A stretch of 64,000 nt of DNA. It comes from Streptomyces exfoliatus. GTDB taxonomy: Bacteria; Actinomycetota; Actinomycetes; Streptomycetales; Streptomycetaceae. Position numbers and translations under genes: made by a program. The notes under the pieces were generated by a model that saw nothing but the letters and a program-made list of their open reading frames with translations, was not told the DNA's origin and did no database searches. Each line of letters opens with the position of its first letter. Position 1 is the stretch's first letter. This document shows positions 1-7,862 of this stretch, piece after piece. Location: assembly GCF_000725545.1 (NCBI RefSeq), contig NZ_JNZP01000001.1, forward strand, positions 558,001 to 622,000, given 5' to 3'.

Positions 1-1
1 G

Positions 2-535
2 GCGTACACCTTCCTCAAGGCCCAGGGCCACGAGGTCGGCATCTCGCTGCTCCAGGAGGACCAGATCCCGGCGGTCCTGGACTACTTGAAGCGGGCCAAG
101 GAGCGCGGCGTGGAGTTCGTGCTCCCCGTCGACGTCCTGGTCTCGTCCGAGTTCCCTGACCTGAAGACCAAGGCCCCGGCCCACCCCACCACGGTCGCCG
201 CGGACGCCATCCCGGCGGACGAGGAGGGCCTGGACATCGGTCCGGAGACCCGTAAGCTCTACGCCTCGAAGCTCGCCGACGCCGGCACCGTCTTCTGGAA
301 CGGTCCGATGGGCGTCTTCGAGCACCCCGCCTACGCCGAGGGCACCAAGGCCGTCGCCCAGGCGCTCCTCGACTCCCCGGCCTTCACCGTGGTGGGCGGT
401 GGCGACTCCGCCGCCGCCGTCCGCATCCTGGGCTTCGACGAGACGAAGTTCGGCCACATCTCTACCGGCGGCGGCGCCTCCCTCGAGTACCTCGAGGGCA
501 AGCAGCTCCCCGGCCTCGTCGCACTGGAGGACTGA
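2..535 (+). CDS. pgk: phosphoglycerate kinase, C-terminal part (5' end outside window)
   Basis: This is the last 177 codons of phosphoglycerate kinase, which interconverts 1,3-bisphosphoglycerate + ADP and 3-phosphoglycerate + ATP in the cytoplasm. The reading frame is open from base 2 to the TGA at 533-535. The family's C-terminal nucleotide-binding motifs are present: WNGPMGVFE, then GGGDSAAAV and the glycine-rich [14 protein letters not shown], which closes the active site. The gene is truncated only by the window edge. It is followed 7 bases later by tpiA in the same direction, so the two are very likely co-transcribed, as in other actinobacteria with a gap-pgk-tpiA operon. Confidence 0.97.
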   Translation, partial: AYTFLKAQGHEVGISLLQEDQIPAVLDYLKRAKERGVEFVLPVDVLVSSEFPDLKTKAPAHPTTVAADAIPADEEGLDIGPETRKLYASKLADAGTVFWNGPMGVFEHPAYAEGTKAVAQALLDSPAFTVVGGGDSAAAVRILGFDETKFGHISTGGGASLEYLEGKQLPGLVALED

Positions 536-542
536 CCCACAC

Positions 543-1319
543 ATGAGCACCCGCACCCCGCTGATGGCGGGCAACTGGAAGATGAACCTCAACCACCTCG
601 AGGCCATCGCCCACGTCCAGAAGCTCGCCTTCGCCCTGACCGACAAGGACTACGACGCCTGTGAGGTCGCGGTCCTGGTCCCCTTCACCGACCTGCGGTC
701 CGTACAGACCCTGGTCGACGGCGACAAGCTGAAGATCAAGTACGGCGCCCAGGACCTCTCGGCGCACGACTCCGGTGCCTACACCGGTGAGATCTCGGGC
801 TCGATGCTGGCCAAGTTCAAGTGCGCCTACGTGGCCGTCGGCCACTCCGAGCGCCGCCAGTACCACGCCGAGAACGACGAGGTCTGCAACGCCAAGGTGA
901 AGGCCGCCTTCAAGCACGGCGTGACCCCGATCCTCTGCGTCGGCGAGGGCCTGGACATCCGCAAGGCCGGACAGCAGGTCGAGTACACCCTCGCCCAGCT
1001 CGACGGCGGTCTGAAGGACGTCCCGGCCGAGCAGGCCGAGACCATCGTGATCGCGTACGAGCCGGTGTGGGCCATCGGCACCGGCGAGGTCGCCACCCCC
1101 GAGGACGCGCAGGAGGTCTGCGGCGCGATCCGCGGGCGCCTCGCGGAGCTGTACTCGCAGGAGCTGGCCGACAAGGTCCGCATCCAGTACGGCGGCTCGG
1201 TCAAGGCCGGCAACGTGGCCGCGATCATGGCGCAGCCGGACGTCGACGGCGCCCTGGTGGGCGGCGCGGCGCTGGACGCCGACGAGTTCGTCAAGATCGT
1301 GCGCTTCCGCGACCAGTGA
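543..1319 (+). CDS. tpiA: triosephosphate isomerase
   Basis: The 258-residue protein interconverts dihydroxyacetone phosphate and glyceraldehyde 3-phosphate. The full TIM-barrel catalytic set is visible: Lys13 in NWKMN, the electrophile His101 in GHSERR, and the base Glu173 in [11 protein letters not shown], with the phosphate-binding YGGSVK and GALVGGAAL near the end. The length is normal for the family. The ATG at 543 lies 7 bases after the pgk stop and gives the usual [15 protein letters not shown] start. A strong hairpin follows at 1352-1379, so the glycolytic transcript probably ends mainly there, before secG. Confidence 0.98.
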   Translation: MSTRTPLMAGNWKMNLNHLEAIAHVQKLAFALTDKDYDACEVAVLVPFTDLRSVQTLVDGDKLKIKYGAQDLSAHDSGAYTGEISGSMLAKFKCAYVAVGHSERRQYHAENDEVCNAKVKAAFKHGVTPILCVGEGLDIRKAGQQVEYTLAQLDGGLKDVPAEQAETIVIAYEPVWAIGTGEVATPEDAQEVCGAIRGRLAELYSQELADKVRIQYGGSVKAGNVAAIMAQPDVDGALVGGAALDADEFVKIVRFRDQ

Positions 1320-1351
1320 GTATGCGGTAGCGGAGTTACGTCGTACCCTAG

Positions 1352-1379
1352 CGGGGGTCGGGCAGGTGCCCGGCCCCCG
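1352..1379 (+). terminator. hairpin terminator after tpiA
   Basis: A 12-bp stem (1352-1363 with 1368-1379, one G-U pair) and a 4-base loop lie 32 bases after the tpiA stop. There is no long U-tract, as is usual in Streptomyces. The hairpin sits 31 bases ahead of the secG start, so some read-through or a separate secG promoter is expected. Confidence 0.6.
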
Positions 1380-1410
1380 TCCGTATAAGTCCGAGGAAGT
1401 TGGTCCAGCC

Positions 1411-1647
1411 GTGGTTATGGGGTTCTCGATCGCCCTGCTCGTCTTCAGCGGGCTGCTGATGCTGCTCGTACTGATGCACAAGGGAAAGGGCGGCGGTCTC
1501 TCCGACATGTTCGGTGGCGGCATGCAGTCGTCCGTCGGTGGCTCCTCGGTCGCCGAGCGCAACCTGGACCGGATCACCGTCGTGGTCGGTCTGCTCTGGT
1601 TCGCCTGCATTGTGGTACTTGGTCTCCTGATGAAGTTGGACGGGTAA
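1411..1647 (+). CDS. secG: preprotein translocase subunit SecG
   Basis: SecG is the small membrane subunit of the SecYEG channel and assists SecA-driven protein export. The 78-residue protein has two membrane helices (about residues 3-23 and 52-75) separated by the glycine-rich loop GKGGGLSDMFGGGMQSS, which is typical of actinobacterial SecG. I chose the GTG at 1411 because GAGGAAG lies about 12 bases upstream and it gives the short VVMGFSIALLVFS start seen in relatives. An ATG two codons later (1417) is also possible. A longer in-frame start at 1366 would run through the terminator hairpin and is unlikely. Its place between tpiA and the RbpA-like gene is conserved in streptomycetes. Confidence 0.9.
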   Translation: MVMGFSIALLVFSGLLMLLVLMHKGKGGGLSDMFGGGMQSSVGGSSVAERNLDRITVVVGLLWFACIVVLGLLMKLDG

Positions 1648-1656
1648 CTCCGAACA

Positions 1657-1685
1657 CTGGACGCGCGTTGGGCCTTACGTAGACT
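1657..1685 (+). promoter_or_regulatory. candidate HrdB-type promoter for the RbpA-like gene
   Basis: CTGGAC (1657-1662), a 17-base spacer and TAGACT (1680-1685) match the vegetative actinobacterial -35/-10 pattern. The start point would fall near 1692, giving a leader of about 33 bases that contains AGGGAG (1711-1716) before the GTG at 1725. Confidence 0.45.
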
Positions 1686-1724
1686 GGGGCATCTTCGAGC
1701 ACCATCACGCAGGGAGTTACGACC

Positions 1725-2060
1725 GTGGCAAGTGGCAACGCGATCCGGGGAAGCCGGGTCGGAGCGGGGCCGATGGGCGAGGCCGAGCGGGGCGAATCGG
1801 CGCCGCGCGCCCGCATCTCCTTCTGGTGCTCGAACGGGCACGAGACGCAGCCGAGCTTCGCCAGCGACGCGGCGATCCCGGAGACCTGGGACTGCCCTCG
1901 CTGCGGCTTCCCGGCAGGTCAGGACCGGGACAACCCGCCGGACCCGCCGCGCACGGAGCCGTACAAGACCCACCTCGCGTACGTGCGTGAACGACGCAGC
2001 GACGCGGACGGCGAGGCGATCCTCGCCGAAGCCCTCGCCAAGCTGCGGGGCGAGATCTGA
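1725..2060 (+). CDS. RbpA-family RNA polymerase-binding protein
   Basis: RbpA proteins bind RNA polymerase and the principal sigma factor and help open promoters. This 111-residue protein has the RbpA layout: a short basic N-terminus (AIRGSRVG), a zinc-type core with Cys35, His39, Cys57 and Cys60 (WCSNGH ... WDCPRCG), then the conserved arginine-rich segment ending YVRERRSDADGEAILAEALAKLR, which contacts sigma. It is somewhat shorter than the well-studied S. coelicolor RbpA as I remember it (about 124 residues), and lacks that protein's basic C-terminal tail, so it may be a second paralogue rather than the main RbpA. GTG start at 1725 with AGGGAG nine bases upstream. A very strong terminator follows. 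Confidence 0.85.
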   Translation: MASGNAIRGSRVGAGPMGEAERGESAPRARISFWCSNGHETQPSFASDAAIPETWDCPRCGFPAGQDRDNPPDPPRTEPYKTHLAYVRERRSDADGEAILAEALAKLRGEI

Positions 2061-2080
2061 GCGTGGTGTGACGGTGTGAC

Positions 2081-2125
2081 GAACGGGCCTTGCCCGCGAA
2101 CCCAGTTCGCGGGCAAGGCCCGTTC
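2081..2125 (+). terminator. perfect 21-bp hairpin terminator after the RbpA-like gene
   Basis: Bases 2081-2101 and 2105-2125 are perfect reverse complements separated by a 3-base loop (CCA). This is an exceptionally long, G+C-rich stem 20 bases after the stop codon, followed by TGTGTTT. It should stop transcription of the RbpA-like gene and insulate pgi. Confidence 0.8.
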
Positions 2126-2231
2126 TGTGTTTCCCGGCGTTCCCGGCGTTCCCGGCGACCGTGCACCACCGCTCTCCTCACGACCCTGCCGTTCGCGCCT
2201 CGCCGTCGCGTCGTCGGCCCCCCTGATCAAT

Positions 2232-2237
2232 TAGGTT
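2232..2237 (+). promoter_or_regulatory. candidate -10 element for pgi
   Basis: TAGGTT in the locally A+T-richer TGATCAATTAGGTTTGG would start transcription near 2244, about 39 bases before pgi. No clear -35 is visible at 17-18 bases. The element lies after the terminator and before the gene, which is where a separate pgi promoter would be needed. Confidence 0.3.
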
Positions 2238-2282
2238 TGGAGACGCAGCGGGGCAGACAAGCAGTACGAGAAGAAGTGGGCG

Positions 2283-3944
2283 ATGTCCGAGATGAACAAC
2301 GAAGGCCGCACCAGGCTCAACCGGCTGCCCGAGTGGGCGGCCCTCGGCAAGCACCGTGAGCAGCTGGGCGAGACCCACCTGCGCGACCTGTTCGCCGCCG
2401 ACCCCGAGCGGGGCACCGGCCACACCCTCCGGGTAGGCGACCTCCACCTGGACTACTCCAAGCACCTCGTCACCGACGAGACGCTGACGCTGCTGCGCGA
2501 ACTGGCCGCCGCCACCGGCGTGGCCGAGCTGCGCGACGCCATGTTCCGCGGCGAGAAGATCAACACCACCGAGGACCGCGCCGTCCTCCACACCGCGCTC
2601 CGCGCGCCCCGTGACGCCGTGGTCGAGGTCGACGGGGAGAACGTCGTCCCCGGCGTCCACGCCGTCCTCGACAGGATGGCCGCGTTCGCCGACAAGGTCC
2701 GCGCCGGCGAGTGGACCGGCCACACCGGCAGGCCGATCAAGAACATCGTCAACATCGGCATCGGCGGCTCCGACCTCGGCCCCGCCATGGCCTACGAGGT
2801 CCTGCGCTCCTACACCCAGCGGGACCTGACGCTCCGTTTCGTCTCCAACGTCGACGGCGCCGACCTCCACGAGGCCGTCCGCGACCTCGACCCCGCCGAG
2901 ACGCTGTTCATCGTCGCCTCGAAGACCTTCACCACCATCGAGACGATCACCAACGCCACCTCCGCCCGCGACTGGCTCCTCACCGGCCTCCGCGCCGGCC
3001 AGGAGGCCGTCGCCAAGCACTTCGTCGCCCTCTCGACCAACGCCGAGAAGGTCGAGGAGTTCGGCATCGACACCACGAACATGTTCGAGTTCTGGGACTG
3101 GGTCGGCGGCCGCTACTCCTACGACTCCGCCATCGGCCTCTCCGTGATGATCGCCATCGGCCCGGAGCGCTTCCGCGAGATGCTCGACGGCTTCCACCTC
3201 GTCGACGAGCACTTCCGCACCGCCCCGCCCGAGGAGAACGCGCCGCTGCTCCTCGGCCTCCTCGGCGTCTGGTACGGCGCCTTCTTCGACGCCCAGTCGC
3301 ACGCCGTACTCCCGTACTCCCACTACCTGTCGAAGTTCACCGCCTACCTCCAGCAGCTCGACATGGAGTCCAACGGCAAGTCGGTGGACCGCGAGGGCAG
3401 GCCGGTCGACTGGCAGACCGGACCCGTCGTCTGGGGCACCCCCGGCACCAACGGGCAGCACGCGTACTACCAGTTGATCCACCAGGGCACCAAGGTCATC
3501 CCGGCCGACTTCATCGGCTTCGCCCGGCCCGTCGCCGACCTCCTGCCCGGCCTCGTCGCCCAGCACGACCTGCTCATGGCCAACTTCTTCGCCCAGACCC
3601 AGGCGCTCGCCTTCGGCAAGACGCCCGAGGAGGTACGGGCCGAGGGCGTCCCCGAGGAGCTCGTCCCGCACAAGACCTTCCAGGGGAACCACCCCACCAC
3701 CACGATCCTCGCCGAGAAACTCACCCCTTCCGTCCTCGGCCAGCTGATCGCGCTCTACGAGCACAAGGTCTTCGTCCAGGGCGCGATCTGGAACATCGAC
3801 TCCTTCGACCAGTGGGGCGTCGAACTCGGCAAGGTCCTGGCCAAGCGGATCGAGCCGGTCCTCACCGAAGGCGAGGGAGGCGAACAGCTCGACAGCTCCA
3901 CCGCCGGTCTCGTGACCACCTACCGCTCGCTGCGCGGACGGTAG
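2283..3944 (+). CDS. pgi: glucose-6-phosphate isomerase
   Basis: Phosphoglucose isomerase interconverts glucose 6-phosphate and fructose 6-phosphate and sits at the branch between glycolysis and the zwf route encoded a few kb away. The 553-residue protein carries the family's substrate-binding motifs: [11 protein letters not shown], the phosphate loop SKTFTTIET, the signature WDWVGGRYS, and [12 protein letters not shown] and [14 protein letters not shown] with the catalytic Glu/His region. The length is normal. The start at ATG 2283 has GAGAAGAAG upstream; an ATG three codons later (2292) gives a start closer to relatives and cannot be excluded. The first PH-domain gene begins only 4 bases after its stop. 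Confidence 0.97.
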   Translation: MSEMNNEGRTRLNRLPEWAALGKHREQLGETHLRDLFAADPERGTGHTLRVGDLHLDYSKHLVTDETLTLLRELAAATGVAELRDAMFRGEKINTTEDRAVLHTALRAPRDAVVEVDGENVVPGVHAVLDRMAAFADKVRAGEWTGHTGRPIKNIVNIGIGGSDLGPAMAYEVLRSYTQRDLTLRFVSNVDGADLHEAVRDLDPAETLFIVASKTFTTIETITNATSARDWLLTGLRAGQEAVAKHFVALSTNAEKVEEFGIDTTNMFEFWDWVGGRYSYDSAIGLSVMIAIGPERFREMLDGFHLVDEHFRTAPPEENAPLLLGLLGVWYGAFFDAQSHAVLPYSHYLSKFTAYLQQLDMESNGKSVDREGRPVDWQTGPVVWGTPGTNGQHAYYQLIHQGTKVIPADFIGFARPVADLLPGLVAQHDLLMANFFAQTQALAFGKTPEEVRAEGVPEELVPHKTFQGNHPTTTILAEKLTPSVLGQLIALYEHKVFVQGAIWNIDSFDQWGVELGKVLAKRIEPVLTEGEGGEQLDSSTAGLVTTYRSLRGR

Positions 3945-3948
3945 AGGC

Positions 3949-4449
3949 ATGACGGGGGAGAACGCGGTGCGGCTGCGGCCGCCCAGGAACGCCGTGGACG
4001 AGCGGGCCGTCACCTGGTGGCGGAGCCGGCTCCTGGCGACCACCGCCGTGCCGGTGGTGGTCCTCGCCGTCCTCGGCGCCCTCATCGGACCCGCCAGGTC
4101 CTGGCTGCTGATCGCGGCCGGTGCCGTGGCGGCCGTGGGCCTCGGCTGCGCCGCGTTCCTCCCCTCCTGGTGGTTCCGGGTGCACCGCTGGGAGGTCACC
4201 GGCGACGCCGTCTACGTCCGCACGGGAGCCTTCTGGCAGGAATGGCGGATCGCGCCGATGTCCCGCATCCAGACCGTCGACACCTCGCGGGGCCCGCTGG
4301 AGCAGCTCTTCCGGCTCGCCACCGTCACGGTGACCACCGCCTCCTCCAAGGGCGCGATCCGGATGGCGGGCCTCGACCACGAACTGGCCGCCGGTCTCGC
4401 CGAGCGGCTGACCGTCATCACCCAGGCCACCCCCGGGGACGCCACATGA
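3949..4449 (+). CDS. PH-domain membrane protein, YdbS-like
   Basis: This 166-residue protein has two adjacent membrane helices (about residues 28-47 and 50-70), then a bacterial PH-like domain (bPH_2, formerly DUF304): WEVTGDAVYVRTG, WRIAPMSRIQTVDTSRGPLEQLFRLATVTVTT. The size and layout match Bacillus subtilis YdbS, whose sigma-W-controlled operon ydbST contributes to resistance to antimicrobial peptides. The molecular function is not known. It follows pgi by 4 bases, and its stop overlaps the start of the next gene (ATGA), so the pair should be translated together. Confidence 0.8.
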   Translation: MTGENAVRLRPPRNAVDERAVTWWRSRLLATTAVPVVVLAVLGALIGPARSWLLIAAGAVAAVGLGCAAFLPSWWFRVHRWEVTGDAVYVRTGAFWQEWRIAPMSRIQTVDTSRGPLEQLFRLATVTVTTASSKGAIRMAGLDHELAAGLAERLTVITQATPGDAT

Positions 4450-5996
4450 GCGTGGACCGCGCCGACAGGGTGGACCAGGACACGGCCTGGCTGCGGCTCG
4501 ATCCCCGGACCGTCCTCGTCCGCGTCGTCCTCTTCGCCGGCGTCCTCGCCGGAGCGGCGCTGCCCGTCGCGTTCGGCCTCGCCGGGTCGCGCCCCCTGTG
4601 GCAGGCCTTCGCGTGGGTCGCCACGGGCTTCGCCCTCGCCCTGGCCGCCGACATCGTCGCCGAGACCGTCCGCTACCGCCGCACCCGCTACCGTGTCGGC
4701 CTCGAACGCGTCGAACTCCACACCGGACTCCTCGTCGTCCAGCGTCGCTCGCTGGGCCGCGAGCGCGTCCGCAGCGCCGATCTCACCGCCAACCCCCTCC
4801 AGCGCGTCTTCGGCCTCGTCAAGCTCCGCATCGGCACCGGCGAGCACACCTCCGGCGGCGAGTCCACGCTCGAACTCGACCTGGTCACCCGGGCCGAGGG
4901 GGAGCGGCTCCGCCGCGAACTGCTCGCCCGCGTCACCGCCACCGCCCCCGACGATCCGGACCACGACAACGCCCTGGCCGTCCTCGACCCGCGCTGGATC
5001 CGCTACGCCCCCGTCTCCTTCGTCGCCCCCGCCCTCGGCGGCGCGGCGGCCGGAGCCGTCATGCAGGTCAGCGAGTGGTTCGGCGCCCAGGGAGAGGTCA
5101 TCGACTGGATAGGGGACCGCTTCCGGGACGTCTCCGTCCCGTGGATGATCGCGGACCTGATCCTCCTCGCCACCGTCGCCGGGGTCGTCGGCGCCCTCGG
5201 CCTCTGGGTCGAGATGTGGTGGAACTACCGGCTGGAGCGCGAGCCGGGCGGCACCGTGCGGGTCTCCCGCGGCCTCTTCACCACCCGTTCGGTCTCCCTG
5301 GAGGAGCGCAGGCTGCGGGGGATAGAGCTGGTCGAGCCGCTCGGGGTCCGGCTGTGCGGGGCCGCCCGTGTGGACGCCGTCGCCACCGGTCTCTCCGAGA
5401 GCGGCGACGACCGGCACACCGACCTCAAGACCCTGCTGCCGGCCGTGGGCCGGGAGACGGCCGACCGCGTCGCGGCCCAGGTCCTGCGCGAGCCGGAGCC
5501 GCCGACCGCGGCCCCGCTCGCCGGCCACCCCCGCGCCGCCCGGACCCGGCGGCTGCGCTGGGCCCTGTGGTCCGTCGGCGTCCCCGTCGCCGTCCTCGGC
5601 GCCCTCGGACTCCTCCTCACCCCGGTCCTGCTGTACGTGGCGGCCGGCTGCGCGGTCGTCCTCACCCCGGTCGCCGTACTGTTCGCCCTCGACGCGTACC
5701 GCGGCCTCGGACACGGCGTCAGCGGCGCCTACCTCGTGACCCGTTCGGGGACGGTCCGGCGCGCCACCGTCGCCCTCCAGCGCTCCGGTGTCATCGGCTG
5801 GACCGTCAGGCAGTCGTACTTCCAGCGGCGCGCCGGCGTCCTGACGCTCACCGCCACGACGGCGGCCGGAGCGGGCGCGTACGACATCCTCGACGCCGGG
5901 CAGAGCCAGGGCCTGACCTTCGCCGCCGGGGCCGTACCGGACCTCCTCGCGCCCTTCCTGGAGCCCGTACCGACGACGGAGGCCCGGTCCACCTGA
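4446..5996 (+). CDS. large PH-domain membrane protein, YdbT-like
   Basis: The 516-residue partner of the upstream gene has three copies of the bPH_2 motif, each after membrane helices. The first is at about residues 80-150 (RYRVGLERVELHTGL, RVFGLVKLRIGTG), the second at about 265-330 (GGTVRVSRGLFTTRSVSLEERRL) and the third at about 425-490 (YLVTRSGTVRRATVALQRS). Helix pairs lie near residues 18-60, 185-255 and 370-405. This is the YdbT arrangement (about 490 residues in Bacillus). The ATG at 4446 overlaps the stop of the YdbS-like gene by 4 bases, so coupling fixes the start. A convergent terminator covers its stop. A role in the cell envelope is inferred from the family only. Confidence 0.8.
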   Translation: MSVDRADRVDQDTAWLRLDPRTVLVRVVLFAGVLAGAALPVAFGLAGSRPLWQAFAWVATGFALALAADIVAETVRYRRTRYRVGLERVELHTGLLVVQRRSLGRERVRSADLTANPLQRVFGLVKLRIGTGEHTSGGESTLELDLVTRAEGERLRRELLARVTATAPDDPDHDNALAVLDPRWIRYAPVSFVAPALGGAAAGAVMQVSEWFGAQGEVIDWIGDRFRDVSVPWMIADLILLATVAGVVGALGLWVEMWWNYRLEREPGGTVRVSRGLFTTRSVSLEERRLRGIELVEPLGVRLCGAARVDAVATGLSESGDDRHTDLKTLLPAVGRETADRVAAQVLREPEPPTAAPLAGHPRAARTRRLRWALWSVGVPVAVLGALGLLLTPVLLYVAAGCAVVLTPVAVLFALDAYRGLGHGVSGAYLVTRSGTVRRATVALQRSGVIGWTVRQSYFQRRAGVLTLTATTAAGAGAYDILDAGQSQGLTFAAGAVPDLLAPFLEPVPTTEARST

Positions 5997-6015
5997 CGGT
6001 GAACCGGGCCTCCGT
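5976..6015. terminator. bidirectional terminator between convergent genes
   Basis: A perfect 13-bp inverted repeat (5976-5988 with 6003-6015) and a 14-base loop overlap the stop of the YdbT-like gene and lie just beyond the end of pgl on the other strand. It can terminate both. Confidence 0.65.
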
Positions 6016-6024
6016 ATACGTCGG

Positions 6025-6807
6025 TCAGGCCGAAGCCGGCGGATACAGACTCCGCGGCAGCTCCGAGGCCGCCGCCGCGTCGAGCAGCCACAGCGTGCGC
6101 GAGCGGCCGTAGGCACCGGCCGCGGGGGCCTGCACCTCGCCGGCGCCCGACAGCGCGATGGCCGCCGCCTTCGCCTTGTCCTCACCGGCCGCGAGCAGCC
6201 AGACCTCCTTGGCCGCCCGGATCGCCGGAAGGGTCAGGGAGACCCGTACCGGCGGCGGCTTGGGCGCGCCGTGCACGCCGACCACCGTCCGCTCGGTCTC
6301 GCGGACCGCGGGCAGCTCGGGGAAGAGCGAGGCCACATGGGTGTCGGGACCGACGCCCAGCATCAGGACGTCGAAGGTCGGCACCCCGCCGTGGTCGCCG
6401 GGACCCGAGGCGGCGGCCAGCTCCGCCGCGTACGCGGCCGCGGCGGCGTCGACATCGGCGCCGTAGGGCCCGTCCGAGGCCGGCATGGCGTGCACCCGCG
6501 CCGGGTCGAGCGGCACCCGGTCGAGCAGCGCCTCCCTGGCCTGGGTCACGTTCCGCTCGGGGTCTCCCTCGGGCAGGTAACGCTCGTCGCCCCACCACAG
6601 GTCGAGCCGCGACCAGTCGATCGCGTCCCGCGCGGGCGCCGCGCCGAGCGCCGCGAGCAGGCCGTTGCCGTTGCGTCCGCCGGTCAGGACGACCGAGGCG
6701 GAGCCGCGGGCGGCCTGGGCGTCCACGATCTTCGTGATCAGCCGGGCCGCGGCGGCCTCGGCCATCAGCTCCTTGTCGCGGTGGACGACCAGCTGGGGAG
6801 TGCTCAC
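6025..6807 (-). CDS. pgl: 6-phosphogluconolactonase
   Basis: This enzyme hydrolyses 6-phosphogluconolactone to 6-phosphogluconate, the second step of the oxidative pentose phosphate pathway. The 260-residue protein is of the NagB-like (DevB) type: VVLTGGRNGNGLLAAL at the phosphate-binding site, WSRLDLWWGDERYLPEGDPERN, and the catalytic-region motif VLMLGVGPDTHVASLFPELP. The GTG start at 6807 overlaps the opcA stop (GTGA), fixing the start and implying translational coupling. It is the last gene of the tkt-tal-zwf-opcA-pgl operon. Confidence 0.95.
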   Translation of the reverse strand: MSTPQLVVHRDKELMAEAAAARLITKIVDAQAARGSASVVLTGGRNGNGLLAALGAAPARDAIDWSRLDLWWGDERYLPEGDPERNVTQAREALLDRVPLDPARVHAMPASDGPYGADVDAAAAAYAAELAAASGPGDHGGVPTFDVLMLGVGPDTHVASLFPELPAVRETERTVVGVHGAPKPPPVRVSLTLPAIRAAKEVWLLAAGEDKAKAAAIALSGAGEVQAPAAGAYGRSRTLWLLDAAAASELPRSLYPPASA

Positions 6808-7862
6808 CTGGCCGCCGCCTTCTTGGCCGGTGCCTTCTTCGCGGCGGGCTTCTCGACGGGCTCGGCCGGGGCCGCGGCGGGCTCGGCCGGTGCCGTGACG
6901 GCGTCCTGCTCCGGCGTGGGAGCGAGCGTCGCCGCCTCCTCGTCCAGCCGTTCTATGCCGAACTTGAGCGCCGTCGCGTAGGTGTCGTCCGGGTCGAGCC
7001 GGCGCAGCTCCTCCGCGATCAGCTCGGCCGTCTCGCGGCGCTTGAGCGCCACGCCGCGGTCCGGCTGTCCCTGGATGGAGAGCGTCGCGAGCGAGCCGTC
7101 GGGCCGGTCGAGCACGATCGGTCCCGAGCTGGTCTCCATCCGTACGGACGTCAGACCGGGGCCCGCGGACTTCGAGCGCCGCACCGGCACCTTCAACCGC
7201 TCGGCCAGCCACATCGCGAGCAGTTCGACGCTCGGGTTGAACTCCTCGCCCTCCACCTCGGCGGAGGTCACCTCGCACACGACCTGGTCGAGCGCGGCGG
7301 CGAGCATCGAACGCCACGGGGTGATCCGGGTCCACGAGAGGTCCGTGTCGCCGGGGGTGTAGCGGTCCGCGCGCGCGGTCAGCTCCTGGATGGGCTGCTC
7401 GGCGGCGTACGTGTCGGTCACCCGGCGCTGGGCGAGGGCGCCCAGCGGGTCGCTCGCCGGGTCGGTCGGCGCGTTGACCGGCCACCAGACGACGACGGGG
7501 GCGTCCGGGAGGAGCAGCGGCAGCACGACCGACTGGGCGTGGTCGACGACCTCGCCGTACAGCCGGAGCACCACCGTCTCGCCGGTGCTGGCGTCGGCGC
7601 CGAGGCGGACCTCGGCGTCGAGCCGTGCCTTGGCGCGGTCCCGCGGCGAGCGCGAGACCCGCTTGATGACCACGAGGGTCCGCGAGGGGTGCTCGCGGGA
7701 CGCCTCGTTCGCCGCCTTCAGCGCGTCGTAGGCGTTCTCCTCGTCGGTGACGATGACGAGGGTGAGCACCATGCCGACGGCCGGCGTGCCGATCGCCCGC
7801 CGCCCGAGCACCAGCGCCTTGTTGATCTTGGATGACGTGGTGTCCGTCAGGTCGGTCTTCAT
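6804..7862 (-). CDS. opcA: glucose-6-phosphate dehydrogenase assembly protein OpcA
   Basis: OpcA is needed for full activity of glucose-6-phosphate dehydrogenase in cyanobacteria and actinobacteria, where it acts as a regulatory partner of Zwf. The 352-residue protein has the family core (about residues 1-310): VLTLVIVTDEENAYDALKAA, GETVVLRLYGEVVDHAQSVV, LLLPDAPVVVWWP, RYTPGDTDLSWTRITPWRS. It ends in a tail of about 40 residues rich in alanine, proline and lysine (KPAAKKAPAKKAAAR), which looks disordered and basic. ATG at 7862 overlaps the zwf stop (ATGA), so zwf and opcA are coupled, fitting a shared complex. Confidence 0.93.
   Translation of the reverse strand: MKTDLTDTTSSKINKALVLGRRAIGTPAVGMVLTLVIVTDEENAYDALKAANEASREHPSRTLVVIKRVSRSPRDRAKARLDAEVRLGADASTGETVVLRLYGEVVDHAQSVVLPLLLPDAPVVVWWPVNAPTDPASDPLGALAQRRVTDTYAAEQPIQELTARADRYTPGDTDLSWTRITPWRSMLAAALDQVVCEVTSAEVEGEEFNPSVELLAMWLAERLKVPVRRSKSAGPGLTSVRMETSSGPIVLDRPDGSLATLSIQGQPDRGVALKRRETAELIAEELRRLDPDDTYATALKFGIERLDEEAATLAPTPEQDAVTAPAEPAAAPAEPVEKPAAKKAPAKKAAAR

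Noticed and set aside
462..1973. Long open frame on the minus strand across tpiA/secG
   Set aside because: It is the mirror of real plus-strand genes, rich in Arg/Gly/Val in the way of high-GC antisense frames, and has no recognisable domain.
2178..4199. 673-codon minus-strand frame across pgi
   Set aside because: Antisense shadow of pgi; composition is repetitive Gly/Val/Asp/Leu and pgi is unmistakable.
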